64,000 bases of DNA from JBMNCQ01 sp049366715 (GTDB lineage Bacteria; Bacillota; Peptococcia; Peptococcales; BICA1-8), in the NCBI GenBank assembly GCA_049366715.1, contig JBMNCQ010000083.1:1-64000 (forward strand). Direction: 5' to 3'. Under the pieces are notes generated by a model, which was not told the origin of the DNA, did not search any database, and saw only the letters and a list, made by a program, of their open reading frames with translations. This document shows, one piece after another, positions 15,327 to 23,647 of the stretch. Position 1 is the first letter of the stretch. Every line of letters begins with the position of its first letter. A program made the position numbers and the translations under genes.

Positions 15327-16331
15327 GTGAGAATAGCTGTAGATGTTATGGGCGGCGATTATGCACCACAGGAAATAATCAGGGGAGCAGTAGAAGCATG
15401 TAAACTTTACCCGTATATTAAAAAAATATATTTAGTCGGTCAGCAGGATCGGATACGACAGCTTCTGAAAGAAAAAAATACGAAATTGGAGATTATAAAT
15501 GCTTCGGAAGTAATCACCATGGATGATCATCCGGGTCTGGCTTACCGCCGCAAAAAGGATGCATCCGTTACAGTAGCAACTAAGCTGGTGAAAAATGGGG
15601 AAGCTGATGCAGTAGTTTCTGCCGGAAGTACCGGTGCCCAAATGGTAGCTGCTTTATTTGGACTGGGCCGCATCAAAGGAGTTGAGCGCCCGGCTATCGG
15701 GACAGTGTTTCCAACGCCGCAAGGAGGAAAACTTCTTTTAGATGCCGGGGCAAATGCTGACTGCAAAGTTCATAATCTCGTACAATTTGCTGTAATGGGC
15801 AGTGTCTATGCCGAAAAGGTTCTGGGCATAAATAAACCTAAAGTAGCTTTGGTAAACATAGGCAGTGAAAAAACCAAAGGAAACGAATTAACGGTAAAAA
15901 CTTATGAAGAATTATCGGGAACTGCTTATATAAACTTCGTAGGTAATATCGAAGGGCGCGAGGTTTTGCAAGGTGCCGCAGATGTAATGGTATGTGACGG
16001 ATTTGTAGGTAATATAATTCTCAAGACCGTTGAGGGAACGGCCTCAACCCTGGGTCAGTTATTAACGGAAGAAATCAAAAAGAATATCTTGGCTAAAGTA
16101 GGAGCGGGCTTGATGTTTTCGGCTCTGGAAGGTTTAAAGACCAGGATGGATTATTCAGAATATGGTGGTGCACCTTTATTAGGAGTGGAAGGTATTAGTA
16201 TTATCTGTCATGGAAGCTCAAAAGCAAAAGCGATACATAATGCAATCCGAGTAGCGTATGAAAGTTACTCCCAGGGATTTCTGGATGAATTAAAAAGAAA
16301 TATGCAGTTGGGAGAGGAAAAGAATGGATAG
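15327..16331 (+). CDS. plsX: Phosphate acyltransferase PlsX
   Basis: A 334-residue enzyme that converts acyl-ACP to acyl phosphate, the first step of phospholipid synthesis via PlsY. The GTG start gives MRIAVDVMGGDYAPQEIIRGA, the hallmark N-terminus; SAGSTGAQMVAA near residue 97 and VCDGFVGNI near 222 are also conserved. GGAGGAG precedes it. Its last codons overlap the fabH start by 8 bases, indicating translational coupling. Confidence 0.97.
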   Translation: MRIAVDVMGGDYAPQEIIRGAVEACKLYPYIKKIYLVGQQDRIRQLLKEKNTKLEIINASEVITMDDHPGLAYRRKKDASVTVATKLVKNGEADAVVSAGSTGAQMVAALFGLGRIKGVERPAIGTVFPTPQGGKLLLDAGANADCKVHNLVQFAVMGSVYAEKVLGINKPKVALVNIGSEKTKGNELTVKTYEELSGTAYINFVGNIEGREVLQGAADVMVCDGFVGNIILKTVEGTASTLGQLLTEEIKKNILAKVGAGLMFSALEGLKTRMDYSEYGGAPLLGVEGISIICHGSSKAKAIHNAIRVAYESYSQGFLDELKRNMQLGEEKNG

Positions 16332-17322
16332 TAACGTTAAGGCCGTTGGTATTTTAGGTACGGGGTCTTATGTACCTGAAAGAATTATAACCAATAAAGA
16401 CTTGGAAAAAATAATTGATACCACTGACGAATGGATCGTTACCAGAACGGGAATCAGCGAACGCCGTAATGCAGAAGAAAAAATGGCCACTTCAGATATG
16501 AGTATTATTGCTGCGGAGAGGGCTTTGGCCGCAGCAGGTACTAAGGCAGAAGAACTGGATTTAGTAATCGTGGCAACAATAACGCCGGATATGTTTTTTC
16601 CGGCCACTGCCTGTATTGTGCAGGAAAAAATAGGGGCTAAAAAAGCTGCCGCCTTTGATTTGAGCGCAGCTTGTACAGGTTTTATCTATGGATTATCAGT
16701 TGCTGCTCAGTTTATCGCTTCCGGTATGTATCAAAAGATTCTCGTGGTCGGGGCGGAAAAGCTGAGTAGTATTTTAAACCCCGGTGACCGGAGTACATTT
16801 GTTATTTTTGGTGACGGGGCAGGCGCAGCCGTTTTAGGTCCTGTGGAAGAGGGCTCCGGATTTTTATCCTTCGAGCTGGGTTCCGATGGTTCCGGGGCAG
16901 GCCTTCTGTATCTGGAAGCCGGCGGTTCCCGTTTGCCGGCAAGCTGGGAGACTGTTGAAGGAGGCAAACATTATCTTGTCATGCATGGCAATGATGTATT
17001 CAAGTTTGCGGTACGTATGATGGATGATGCCGCTATGAAGGCATTGGCTAAAGCAGGGCTAACAACAGATGAAATTGATTATCTTATCCCTCATCAGGCT
17101 AACATCCGTATTGTAGATGCTGCAACAAAACGCTTAAAATTGTCAACTGAAAAAGTCTATGTTAATTTAGATAAATATGGAAATATGTCGGGTGCTTCAA
17201 TTCCTGTTGCCCTTGATGAAGCAGTAAGAAAAGGCAGGATTAAAAACGGTGACGTTATTGTTTTGGTAGGCTTTGGGGCAGGATTAACCTGGGGCTCGAG
17301 TGTGATCAGGTGGAGTTATTAG
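16324..17322 (+). CDS. fabH: 3-oxoacyl-ACP synthase III (FabH)
   Basis: A 332-residue condensing enzyme that starts fatty-acid synthesis from acyl-CoA and malonyl-ACP. The catalytic triad is visible: Cys117 in SAACTGF, His in IPHQANIRI near residue 258, and Asn in YGNMSGAS near 288. The substrate-loop segment WIVTRTGISERR is near residue 38. GAGAGG precedes the ATG, which lies within the end of plsX. In low-GC Gram-positives FabH often accepts branched primers, but this cannot be told from sequence alone. Confidence 0.97.
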   Translation: MDSNVKAVGILGTGSYVPERIITNKDLEKIIDTTDEWIVTRTGISERRNAEEKMATSDMSIIAAERALAAAGTKAEELDLVIVATITPDMFFPATACIVQEKIGAKKAAAFDLSAACTGFIYGLSVAAQFIASGMYQKILVVGAEKLSSILNPGDRSTFVIFGDGAGAAVLGPVEEGSGFLSFELGSDGSGAGLLYLEAGGSRLPASWETVEGGKHYLVMHGNDVFKFAVRMMDDAAMKALAKAGLTTDEIDYLIPHQANIRIVDAATKRLKLSTEKVYVNLDKYGNMSGASIPVALDEAVRKGRIKNGDVIVLVGFGAGLTWGSSVIRWSY

Positions 17323-17336
17323 GAGGTAATATTATC

Positions 17337-18275
17337 ATGCTGACTACAAAATTATGTGATGATTTGGGAATAAAGTATCCCATAATCCAGGGAGGTATGG
17401 CCTGGATAGCGACGGCAGAACTGGCTGCTGCCGTTTCCGAAGCTGGTGGTATCGGGATCGTTGGTGGCGGGGAAGCCCCGCCGGAGGTTATTCGTAATGA
17501 AATAAAGAAAGTAAAGAAAATGACTGTAAAACCTTTTGGTGTTAATGTTTATTTTATGTCCCAATATGTTGATGATGTGATCAATATCCTGATTGAGGAA
17601 AAAGTTCCTGTGATTACTACCGGAGCCGGAAATCCGGGAAAATATATCCCGCGTTTAAAGGACGCAGGTATTAAAGTATTCCCTCTGGTTTCCTCGGTAG
17701 CTCTGGCTAAAAGACTGGCCAGGACGGGTGTTGACGGTTTAATTGCGGAAGGTATGGAATGCGGGGGTCATGTCGGTGAACTGACGACAATGGCTTTGGT
17801 TCCCCAAATAGTGGATGCGGTAGATATCCCTGTGATAGCTGCCGGCGGAATTTTTGACGGAAGAGGTATGGTGGCTGCCTTAAGCCTTGGTGCTCAAGGC
17901 GTTCAAATGGGGACGAGATTTGTTTGTGCCCAGGAATGTACTGTACATGCTAACTATAAAGAAGCAATTATAAATGCTAAAGACCGGGATACTGTTTTAA
18001 CCGGATATCACGGACATCATGTACGGGTTATAAAGAACAAGCTGTCCCGGGCCTTTGAAGAATTGGTAACCCGTAATGCTACTCAGGAAGAATTTGAACA
18101 ACTAGGGTTGGGCAGACTGCGGGCTGCGGCAGTGGACGGTGATGTCGTGATGGGTTCGGTGATGTCCGGTCAGATCGCTGCTATGGTCAACAAAATCCAG
18201 CCGGCTCAGGAGATAATAGAAGAAATAATGGCGGAAAGCAAAGAAATACTAACTGGTTTACAGCAATTTATTTAA
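17337..18275 (+). CDS. fabK: Enoyl-ACP reductase II (FabK)
   Basis: A 312-residue FMN-dependent TIM-barrel enoyl reductase that replaces the triclosan-sensitive FabI. Characteristic parts are YPIIQGGMAWIATAELAAAV at the N-terminus, VTTGAGNPGKY near residue 95, GMECGGHVGE with the catalytic His near 143, and GGIFDGRGMVAALSLGAQGVQMGTRF. The frame is open to 17310, but the ATG at 17337 has AGGAGG 10 bases upstream. It is the only clear enoyl reductase inside the operon; a related gene lies at 20317. Confidence 0.95.
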   Translation: MLTTKLCDDLGIKYPIIQGGMAWIATAELAAAVSEAGGIGIVGGGEAPPEVIRNEIKKVKKMTVKPFGVNVYFMSQYVDDVINILIEEKVPVITTGAGNPGKYIPRLKDAGIKVFPLVSSVALAKRLARTGVDGLIAEGMECGGHVGELTTMALVPQIVDAVDIPVIAAGGIFDGRGMVAALSLGAQGVQMGTRFVCAQECTVHANYKEAIINAKDRDTVLTGYHGHHVRVIKNKLSRAFEELVTRNATQEEFEQLGLGRLRAAAVDGDVVMGSVMSGQIAAMVNKIQPAQEIIEEIMAESKEILTGLQQFI

Positions 18276-18286
18276 GGAGGAAAAGC

Positions 18287-19246
18287 ATGGGCAAATTAGC
18301 TTTTGTCTTTCCCGGTCAAGGTGCTCAGTATGTCGGAATGGGGCGGGAAGTTGCCGATAACTTTCCTAAGGCCCGTTTAATATTCGAGCAAGCAGATGAG
18401 AGATTAGGATATAGTTTATCAGGTTTATGTTTTAACGGGCCGGAAGATGACTTAAAACTAACTGTACATACTCAACCTGCTTTATTAACGACAAGTATCG
18501 CTTGTTTGCAATTATTAAAAGACGAAGGTTTTCAAGCCGATTATGTAGCAGGCCATAGTTTAGGTGAGTATTCTGCCCTGGTAGCTGCGCAAGCTCTTAA
18601 CTTTGCAGATGCTGTCTGGCTTGTCGGAGAGCGGGGTAAATTCATGTCTGAGGCTGTGCCTCCCGGGGAAGGGACAATGGCGGCAGTTTTAGGTCTGGAT
18701 ATTGAAAAAGTTCAGGAATTATGTTCAGCCTGTCAAGATGCAGGGGTGGTTGAACCTGCAAACTTTAACTGTCCCGGACAGATCGTAATTGCCGGAGAAA
18801 CACCTGCTGTAGAAAAGGCAGTAAGTATTGCTAAGGATTTTGGTGCAAAACGGGCTATGCTGCTGCCGGTAAGCGGGCCTTTTCATTCCTCCCTTTTAAA
18901 GCCGGCAGGGGTAAAGTTAGCCGGTGCGCTGACAGAAATTGAGATCAAGGACCCGCAGATTCCTTTAATTGCTAATATTACTGCCCGGCCTGTCTTTAAC
19001 GCTGCAGAAATACGACAAGGTCTTATTGATCAGGTTAGCAGCTCGGTGAAATGGGAACAATCAGTAAAAGAAATGCTTAAACTGGGCGTCACAACATTTA
19101 TCGAAATCGGCGCCGGGAAAGTTCTGTCCGGTTTAATAAAAAAGATAGACCGCAATGTGCAGATTTATAATATAGAAGATCGTTCTTCCTTTACGGAAAC
19201 ACTCAAAGGTCTAAAAGGTGGTGTTAGAATTGAATCTCTCAGGTGA
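18287..19246 (+). CDS. fabD: Malonyl-CoA:ACP transacylase (FabD)
   Basis: A 319-residue transacylase that loads malonyl groups on ACP. FVFPGQGAQYVGMG opens the protein; the nucleophile Ser91 is in GHSLGEY, the malonate-binding Arg is in GERGKFM near residue 116, and the catalytic His is in VSGPFHSSL near 200. AAGGAGG precedes the ATG. Its C-terminal codons extend past the fabG start by 17 bases, so the two are probably translationally coupled. Confidence 0.97.
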   Translation: MGKLAFVFPGQGAQYVGMGREVADNFPKARLIFEQADERLGYSLSGLCFNGPEDDLKLTVHTQPALLTTSIACLQLLKDEGFQADYVAGHSLGEYSALVAAQALNFADAVWLVGERGKFMSEAVPPGEGTMAAVLGLDIEKVQELCSACQDAGVVEPANFNCPGQIVIAGETPAVEKAVSIAKDFGAKRAMLLPVSGPFHSSLLKPAGVKLAGALTEIEIKDPQIPLIANITARPVFNAAEIRQGLIDQVSSSVKWEQSVKEMLKLGVTTFIEIGAGKVLSGLIKKIDRNVQIYNIEDRSSFTETLKGLKGGVRIESLR

Positions 19247-19973
19247 AGTTGCTTTAATCACAGGTGCATCACGGGGCATAGGAAAAGCCATTGCTTTAGA
19301 GCTGGCCCGGCAAGGTGCCGCAATAGTGATTAATTATATGGGCAGTAAAGAAAGAGCTCAGGAGACTGTTGAGATTATTCAGGCAAACGGCGGCAAGGCG
19401 ATAGCGGTTCAGGGCAATGTAGCGGTGATGACAGAGGTCCTCGCCATGTTTAAAACTGCCGAAGAGCAGTTGGGGACTGTTACCATTCTGGTTAACAACG
19501 CCGGCATTACTAAAGATAATTTACTGATGCGGATGAAGGAAGAAGATTGGGACCAGGTATTGGAAACAAATTTAAAGGGTATATTTAACTGTACAAAAGC
19601 AGTAGTACGTAACATGATGAAGCTGAGGAAAGGAAAAATTATCAATATTACCTCGGTCGTAGGTTTGACAGGAAATGCAGGCCAGAGCAATTATGCCGCC
19701 GCTAAAGCAGGTGTGATTGGTTTTACTAAGTCCATGGCTCTGGAATTAGCTTCACGGGGAATTCAGGTTAATGCCGTTGCTCCGGGTTTTATTCGTACAG
19801 ATATGACGGAGAAACTGCAGGATGAAGTAAAACAGCAGCTGCTGACCAGAATCCCCTTACAAAAATTCGGGAAAGCTGAAGATGTTGCAGGTGTCGTAAG
19901 CTTTCTGGCATCTTCCCAGGCAGATTATGTTACCGGTCAAGTAATTTGTGTTGACGGAGGAATGGTAATGTAA
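19230..19973 (+). CDS. fabG: 3-oxoacyl-ACP reductase (FabG)
   Basis: A 247-residue short-chain dehydrogenase that reduces 3-ketoacyl-ACP with NADPH. TGASRGIGKAIALELARQGA is the nucleotide-binding motif, NNAGITKDNL is the NAG motif, and the catalytic Ser-Tyr-Lys set is in NITSVVG and YAAAKAG. The frame extends to a GTG at 19218, but the TTG at 19230 is preferred because AAGGTGG lies 8 bases before it and gives the usual length. It overlaps the end of fabD. Confidence 0.95.
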   Translation: MNLSGEVALITGASRGIGKAIALELARQGAAIVINYMGSKERAQETVEIIQANGGKAIAVQGNVAVMTEVLAMFKTAEEQLGTVTILVNNAGITKDNLLMRMKEEDWDQVLETNLKGIFNCTKAVVRNMMKLRKGKIINITSVVGLTGNAGQSNYAAAKAGVIGFTKSMALELASRGIQVNAVAPGFIRTDMTEKLQDEVKQQLLTRIPLQKFGKAEDVAGVVSFLASSQADYVTGQVICVDGGMVM

Positions 19974-20011
19974 GATATTAATATTAAAGGCTTGTGGAAG
20001 GAGGTGAAGAG

Positions 20012-20242
20012 ATGAATATTTTTGAAAAGGTAAAATCTATCGTTATAGATCAACTAGGTGTTGATGCAGATGAGGTGACTTTAGAAACTAGCTTTGAGGA
20101 CCTAAATGCTGACTCTCTCGATGTTGTTGAATTGGTAATGGCGTTAGAGGAGGAATTCGATATAGAAATTCCTGACGAAGATGCGGAAAAAATCAGAAGT
20201 ATCGGGGCGGCAGTAGAGTACATCAAGGCTAAAGTTCAATAA
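20012..20242 (+). CDS. acpP: Acyl carrier protein
   Basis: A 76-residue acidic four-helix protein that carries growing acyl chains. Ser35 in DSLD is the phosphopantetheine site. GGAGGTG before the ATG at 20012 fixes the start; the upstream in-frame GTG at 19994 merely includes the ribosome site. It is followed by a hairpin that may reduce read-through into the next gene, which would set a high ACP dose. Confidence 0.97.
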   Translation: MNIFEKVKSIVIDQLGVDADEVTLETSFEDLNADSLDVVELVMALEEEFDIEIPDEDAEKIRSIGAAVEYIKAKVQ

Positions 20243-20252
20243 GCTTGTTAAA

Positions 20253-20283
20253 AAAAGTCCCGTATTGGCTGCGGGACTTTTCT
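20253..20283 (+). terminator. Hairpin terminator after acpP
   Basis: AAAAGTCCCG and CGGGACTTTT form a 10-bp stem with a 9-base loop; the T tract is partly in the stem and continues as TCTTC. Only 34 bases separate it from the next start codon, so it is likely partial and tunes expression of the downstream FabK-like and fabF genes. Confidence 0.75.
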
Positions 20284-20316
20284 TCAAATAGATAAAATAT
20301 ATTGGAGGAGTTCCAA

Positions 20317-21267
20317 TTGAAATTACCAGTGTTGAAAATTGGGGGTTTACAACCGAAATATCCTATTATCCAGGGAGGAATGGCCGTCAGGATTTCTACC
20401 GCTCCTTTAGCTGCTGCAGTTGCAAATGCAGGAGGGATTGGTTTGATTGCTGCCAGCGGCATGGATGAAGGTGAATTACGCCAGGAAATACGCCGGGCCC
20501 GGGAAAATTCCGATGGAATAATCGGTATTAATATTATGTTTGCCGTTTCGAAATTCGCTCAGCTTGTTAATGCTGCCTTGGAAGAAGGCATAGATTTAAT
20601 TATCCAGGGAGCCGGTTTTTCCCGGGATATATTCAAATGGTGCAGTGATGCTAAGACTCCTCTTGTGCCAATTGTGGCTACAGCAAAGCTTGCCAAAGTA
20701 TCGGAAAGTTTAGGAGCAGCAGCCGTAGTGGTAGAAGGTAAAGAAGCGGGCGGGCATCTGGGCACTCTGGAATCGATGAGGTCTGTTCTGCCCTTGGTAA
20801 AAAAAGCTATTTCTATTCCTGCTATCGCTGCCGGGGGGATTATTACTGCAATCGATCTGAAAGAAGTCTTTGCTTTAGGGGCCGACGGAGTACAGATGGG
20901 CATTAGATTTGCAGCTTCCCTTGAATCTAATGCTGCTGAAAACCTCAAAAAAGTTTATGTTGAAGCCAAAGCTAAAGATATTGTTCTTATTGATAGCCCG
21001 GTAGGTTTACCGGGCAGGGCTATTAGAAATGAGTTTAGTGAAAAAATAAATAACCCTGACTATGATCTTAGTCCTGAAAATTGCGTCGGCTGTTTAAAGA
21101 GGTGTAAGCAGAATTTTTGTATCATGGATGCTTTGATCAATGCCCAAGAAGGAAAGTTAGCTGACGGATTAATATTTTCAGGTGAATATATAGAAAAAAT
21201 TAAAGAAATATTACCGGCCGGTGAAATTATCAAAAAACTGGTGGAGGATTACCAGCAATTGGAATAA
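20317..21267 (+). CDS. FabK/nitronate monooxygenase-like flavoprotein with a C-terminal cysteine cluster
   Basis: A 316-residue FMN TIM-barrel protein of the FabK/NMO family and paralogue of fabK 2 kb upstream (YPIIQGGMAVRISTAPLAAAV; EGKEAGGHLGT; GADGVQMGIRF). It differs by a C-terminal cluster CVGCLKRCKQNFC (spacing 2, 3 and 4) that could bind an Fe-S centre or zinc. The start is the TTG at 20317, with GGAGGAG upstream; an upstream TTG at 20302 lies in the ribosome site. It may be a second enoyl reductase or an oxidoreductase acting on another substrate; its position before fabF favours lipid metabolism. Confidence 0.85.
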   Translation: MKLPVLKIGGLQPKYPIIQGGMAVRISTAPLAAAVANAGGIGLIAASGMDEGELRQEIRRARENSDGIIGINIMFAVSKFAQLVNAALEEGIDLIIQGAGFSRDIFKWCSDAKTPLVPIVATAKLAKVSESLGAAAVVVEGKEAGGHLGTLESMRSVLPLVKKAISIPAIAAGGIITAIDLKEVFALGADGVQMGIRFAASLESNAAENLKKVYVEAKAKDIVLIDSPVGLPGRAIRNEFSEKINNPDYDLSPENCVGCLKRCKQNFCIMDALINAQEGKLADGLIFSGEYIEKIKEILPAGEIIKKLVEDYQQLE

Positions 21268-21360
21268 TAAAAACAGTATTGATGTTGTAAAACAATTTTC
21301 TGAACGAATCAGCAGTAATTTCGTCAATCATCACTATTAAGAGAGGGTGTGTCCAAGGTA

Positions 21361-22602
21361 ATGGAAAAAAGAGTTGTTGTTACAGGTTTGGGAGTAATTT
21401 CACCTGTAGGTACAGGAATTGATAAATTCTGGAATAACCTGTTAAATGGTACATCGGGCATCGGGCCTATTACCAGGTTTGATGCCAGTGAAATGTCGGC
21501 CCAGATTGCCGGTGAGGTTAAAGATTTTGAAGTTGAAAAATATATCGATAAAAAAGAAGCCCGGAGAATGGATCTCTTTACCCAGTATGCTGTGGCTGCA
21601 GCCAAAATGGCTGTTGAAGACAGCGGCTTAAATTTAACGGAAGTGGATTTAAACCGGGTTGGTGTAATTTTAGGCTCCGGAATCGGCGGAATGGCAACTT
21701 TTGAAGAGCAATGTAAAATATTAATGACCAAAGGACCCAACAGGGTGAGCCCTTTTATGGTGCCGATGATGATTGTTAATATGGCTGCCGGGCAAATTTC
21801 TATTCATTTAGGTGCGAAAGGTCCTAATATAACAGTAGTTACTGCTTGTGCTTCAGGAACGAATGCCGTAGGGGATGCTTTTAAATTAATTCAAAGAGGA
21901 GACGCCGACATAGTAATTTCCGGTGGCACGGAGGCTTCCATTACTCCTTTGGCCCTTTCAGGTTTTTGTTCAATGAAGGCTTTGTCTACCCGTAATGATG
22001 AGCCGGTCAAGGCCAGCAGACCTTTCGATTTAAACAGAGACGGATTTGTAATGGGTGAAGGTTCGACAATATTAATTTTGGAAAGTTTAGAACATGCCCG
22101 GCAAAGAAAGGCTCATATCTATTCTGAAGTTTTAGGTTATGGAGCCAGTGCCGATGCCCATCACATTACGGCGCCGGCGCCTGAAGGCGAAGGGGCCGCC
22201 AGATCGATGGTTATGGCTATTCAAGATGCGGGACTAAAACCGGAAGATATAAACTATATTAATGCCCATGGTACCTCTACTGAGTTAAACGATAAATTTG
22301 AATCCTTAGCGATCAAAAATGTTTTTGGTGCCGCTGCCAAAAATGTGCTGGTTAGCTCTACCAAATCTATGACCGGACATTTATTAGGAGCGGCAGGCGC
22401 TTTAGAGTTGGCGGTAACTTCTTTAGCTCTTAAATACGGGCAGATTCCTCCTACTATTAATTATGAAACTCCGGACCCTGATTGTGATCTGGATTATGTA
22501 CCTAATGTAAAACGCCAACAGGAAATTGATTTTGCTTTATCGAACTCTTTAGGGTTTGGCGGGCATAATGCAACGGTGGTCTTAGGAAAACATAAAGGAT
22601 AA
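21361..22602 (+). CDS. fabF: 3-oxoacyl-ACP synthase II (FabF)
   Basis: A 413-residue elongation condensing enzyme. EKRVVVTGLGVISPVG opens the protein; Cys163 in TACASGTN is the nucleophile, and the two catalytic histidines are in NAHGTSTELND and MTGHLLGAAGA, followed by GFGGHNATVV. The ATG at 21361 is chosen over a GTG at 21349 by comparison with the family N-terminus; the ribosome site is weak for either. It is the last gene of the fatty-acid cluster; fabZ and acc genes are not in the window. Confidence 0.96.
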   Translation: MEKRVVVTGLGVISPVGTGIDKFWNNLLNGTSGIGPITRFDASEMSAQIAGEVKDFEVEKYIDKKEARRMDLFTQYAVAAAKMAVEDSGLNLTEVDLNRVGVILGSGIGGMATFEEQCKILMTKGPNRVSPFMVPMMIVNMAAGQISIHLGAKGPNITVVTACASGTNAVGDAFKLIQRGDADIVISGGTEASITPLALSGFCSMKALSTRNDEPVKASRPFDLNRDGFVMGEGSTILILESLEHARQRKAHIYSEVLGYGASADAHHITAPAPEGEGAARSMVMAIQDAGLKPEDINYINAHGTSTELNDKFESLAIKNVFGAAAKNVLVSSTKSMTGHLLGAAGALELAVTSLALKYGQIPPTINYETPDPDCDLDYVPNVKRQQEIDFALSNSLGFGGHNATVVLGKHKG

Positions 22603-22639
22603 CAGAAAGGTTAGCCCCGGGCTAACCTTTCTGTTATCC
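22597..22639. terminator. Long palindrome overlapping the fabF stop
   Basis: A 43-base near-perfect palindrome with 21-base arms around a single C; its left arm contains the fabF stop codon. The inner part (GGTTAGCCC and GGGCTAACC) followed by TTTCTGTTAT could act as a terminator, but the typical unpaired T run is missing. Confidence 0.7.
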
Positions 22640-22933
22640 AAGGTAGAGATCGAGGTAAAGGTAAGCTTTCGGAGGACTCGGCAGGCCGGGTAAAGGGTAA
22701 GTAGTCACGGTGGCGACAGCACCTGCAGTAGTGAATAAAATCAATCAGCAGTCACAAGTTACCAACATCTGAGAGCTGCTATATACGATGTTCTCTGAAC
22801 GATAATTTCAATTGTACTTAACCTCTGTCCGACCGCTAACTATCGCCCCGGAGCTTATCTTAACCTGTTTTTAGAAACCATTTGCCTCACGGCAAAGTAA
22901 TGTGTAAAATATATTTGGTATCGGAGGTGTATT
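22640..22933. other. Intergenic region before rnc, unassigned
   Basis: Nearly 300 bases without a supported gene. The left half is GC-richer than its surroundings and contains GGTG-GCGACAG-CACC as a hairpin; near the right end TTTGCC-TCAC-GGCAAA is another. A 36-codon frame is open on the minus strand but has no ribosome site. No tRNA, riboswitch class or known small RNA was recognised; an uncharacterised structured RNA is possible. Confidence 0.4.
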
Positions 22934-23647
22934 ATGATGTTGTCTCAGGAGAGGATTTCCTTATTAGAGGAATTAACAAAGAAGATTAATCTAAAATTAA
23001 CCAAGCAGGATTTATTAAATACAGCTTTAACCCATCCTTCTTACGTGTTTGAAAAAGGCACCCAACAAGCAAATCATAATCAGCGTTTAGAGTTTCTTGG
23101 AGATGCTGTCGTCGGCTTAATTGTCGGGGACTATCTTTTCCAGCTGTTTCCTGATAAGACGGAGGGAGAGTTAACGAAAATGCGTGCCGCGGTGGTCTGT
23201 GAAGGCAGTCTTGCTAAGGCTGCCAACAGACTGGGGATCGGCAGGTATCTCTTAATGGGCAAAGGAGAGAAAATAGGCGGGGGAGCGGAGCGCCCCTCCA
23301 ATCTTGCTGATGCCTGGGAGGCTCTTATCGGGGCGTTATATCTGGAACTTGGTCTCGAAAAAATCAGGGAGTTTACTTTAAAATATTTAAAACCGCAAAT
23401 TGAAATGGTTATTGTCGGAAATTATGGTGACTATAAAACCCAATTTCAGGAGTTTATTCAGCGGCAGCCGGATAATAATGTTGAATATCAGATAATCTCC
23501 GAAAGTGGTCCGGATCATGAAAAAATATTTGTATCAGGTATCTTTTTAAATAGTGCTCTCATTTCGCAAGGCTCAGGACGGACCAAAAAAGAAGCGGAAC
23601 AAAATGCAGCTCATCAAGCATTAATTAAAATGGGTGAAATAAAGTGA
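22934..23647 (+). CDS. rnc: Ribonuclease III
   Basis: A 237-residue double-strand-specific endoribonuclease that processes rRNA precursors. The signature NQRLEFLGDAVVG is near residue 51, and the catalytic Asp and Glu occur in LADAWEALIGALYL near 122-135. The C-terminal dsRNA-binding domain ends with SGRTKKEAEQNAAHQAL. GGAGGTG precedes two tandem ATGs. The stop overlaps the next gene's GTG by 4 bases. Confidence 0.97.
   Translation: MMLSQERISLLEELTKKINLKLTKQDLLNTALTHPSYVFEKGTQQANHNQRLEFLGDAVVGLIVGDYLFQLFPDKTEGELTKMRAAVVCEGSLAKAANRLGIGRYLLMGKGEKIGGGAERPSNLADAWEALIGALYLELGLEKIREFTLKYLKPQIEMVIVGNYGDYKTQFQEFIQRQPDNNVEYQIISESGPDHEKIFVSGIFLNSALISQGSGRTKKEAEQNAAHQALIKMGEIK

Noticed and set aside
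22640..22790. A 36-codon minus-strand frame rich in leucine and proline
   Set aside because: There is no ribosome site, no good start codon and no family match; it is treated as part of an unassigned intergenic region.
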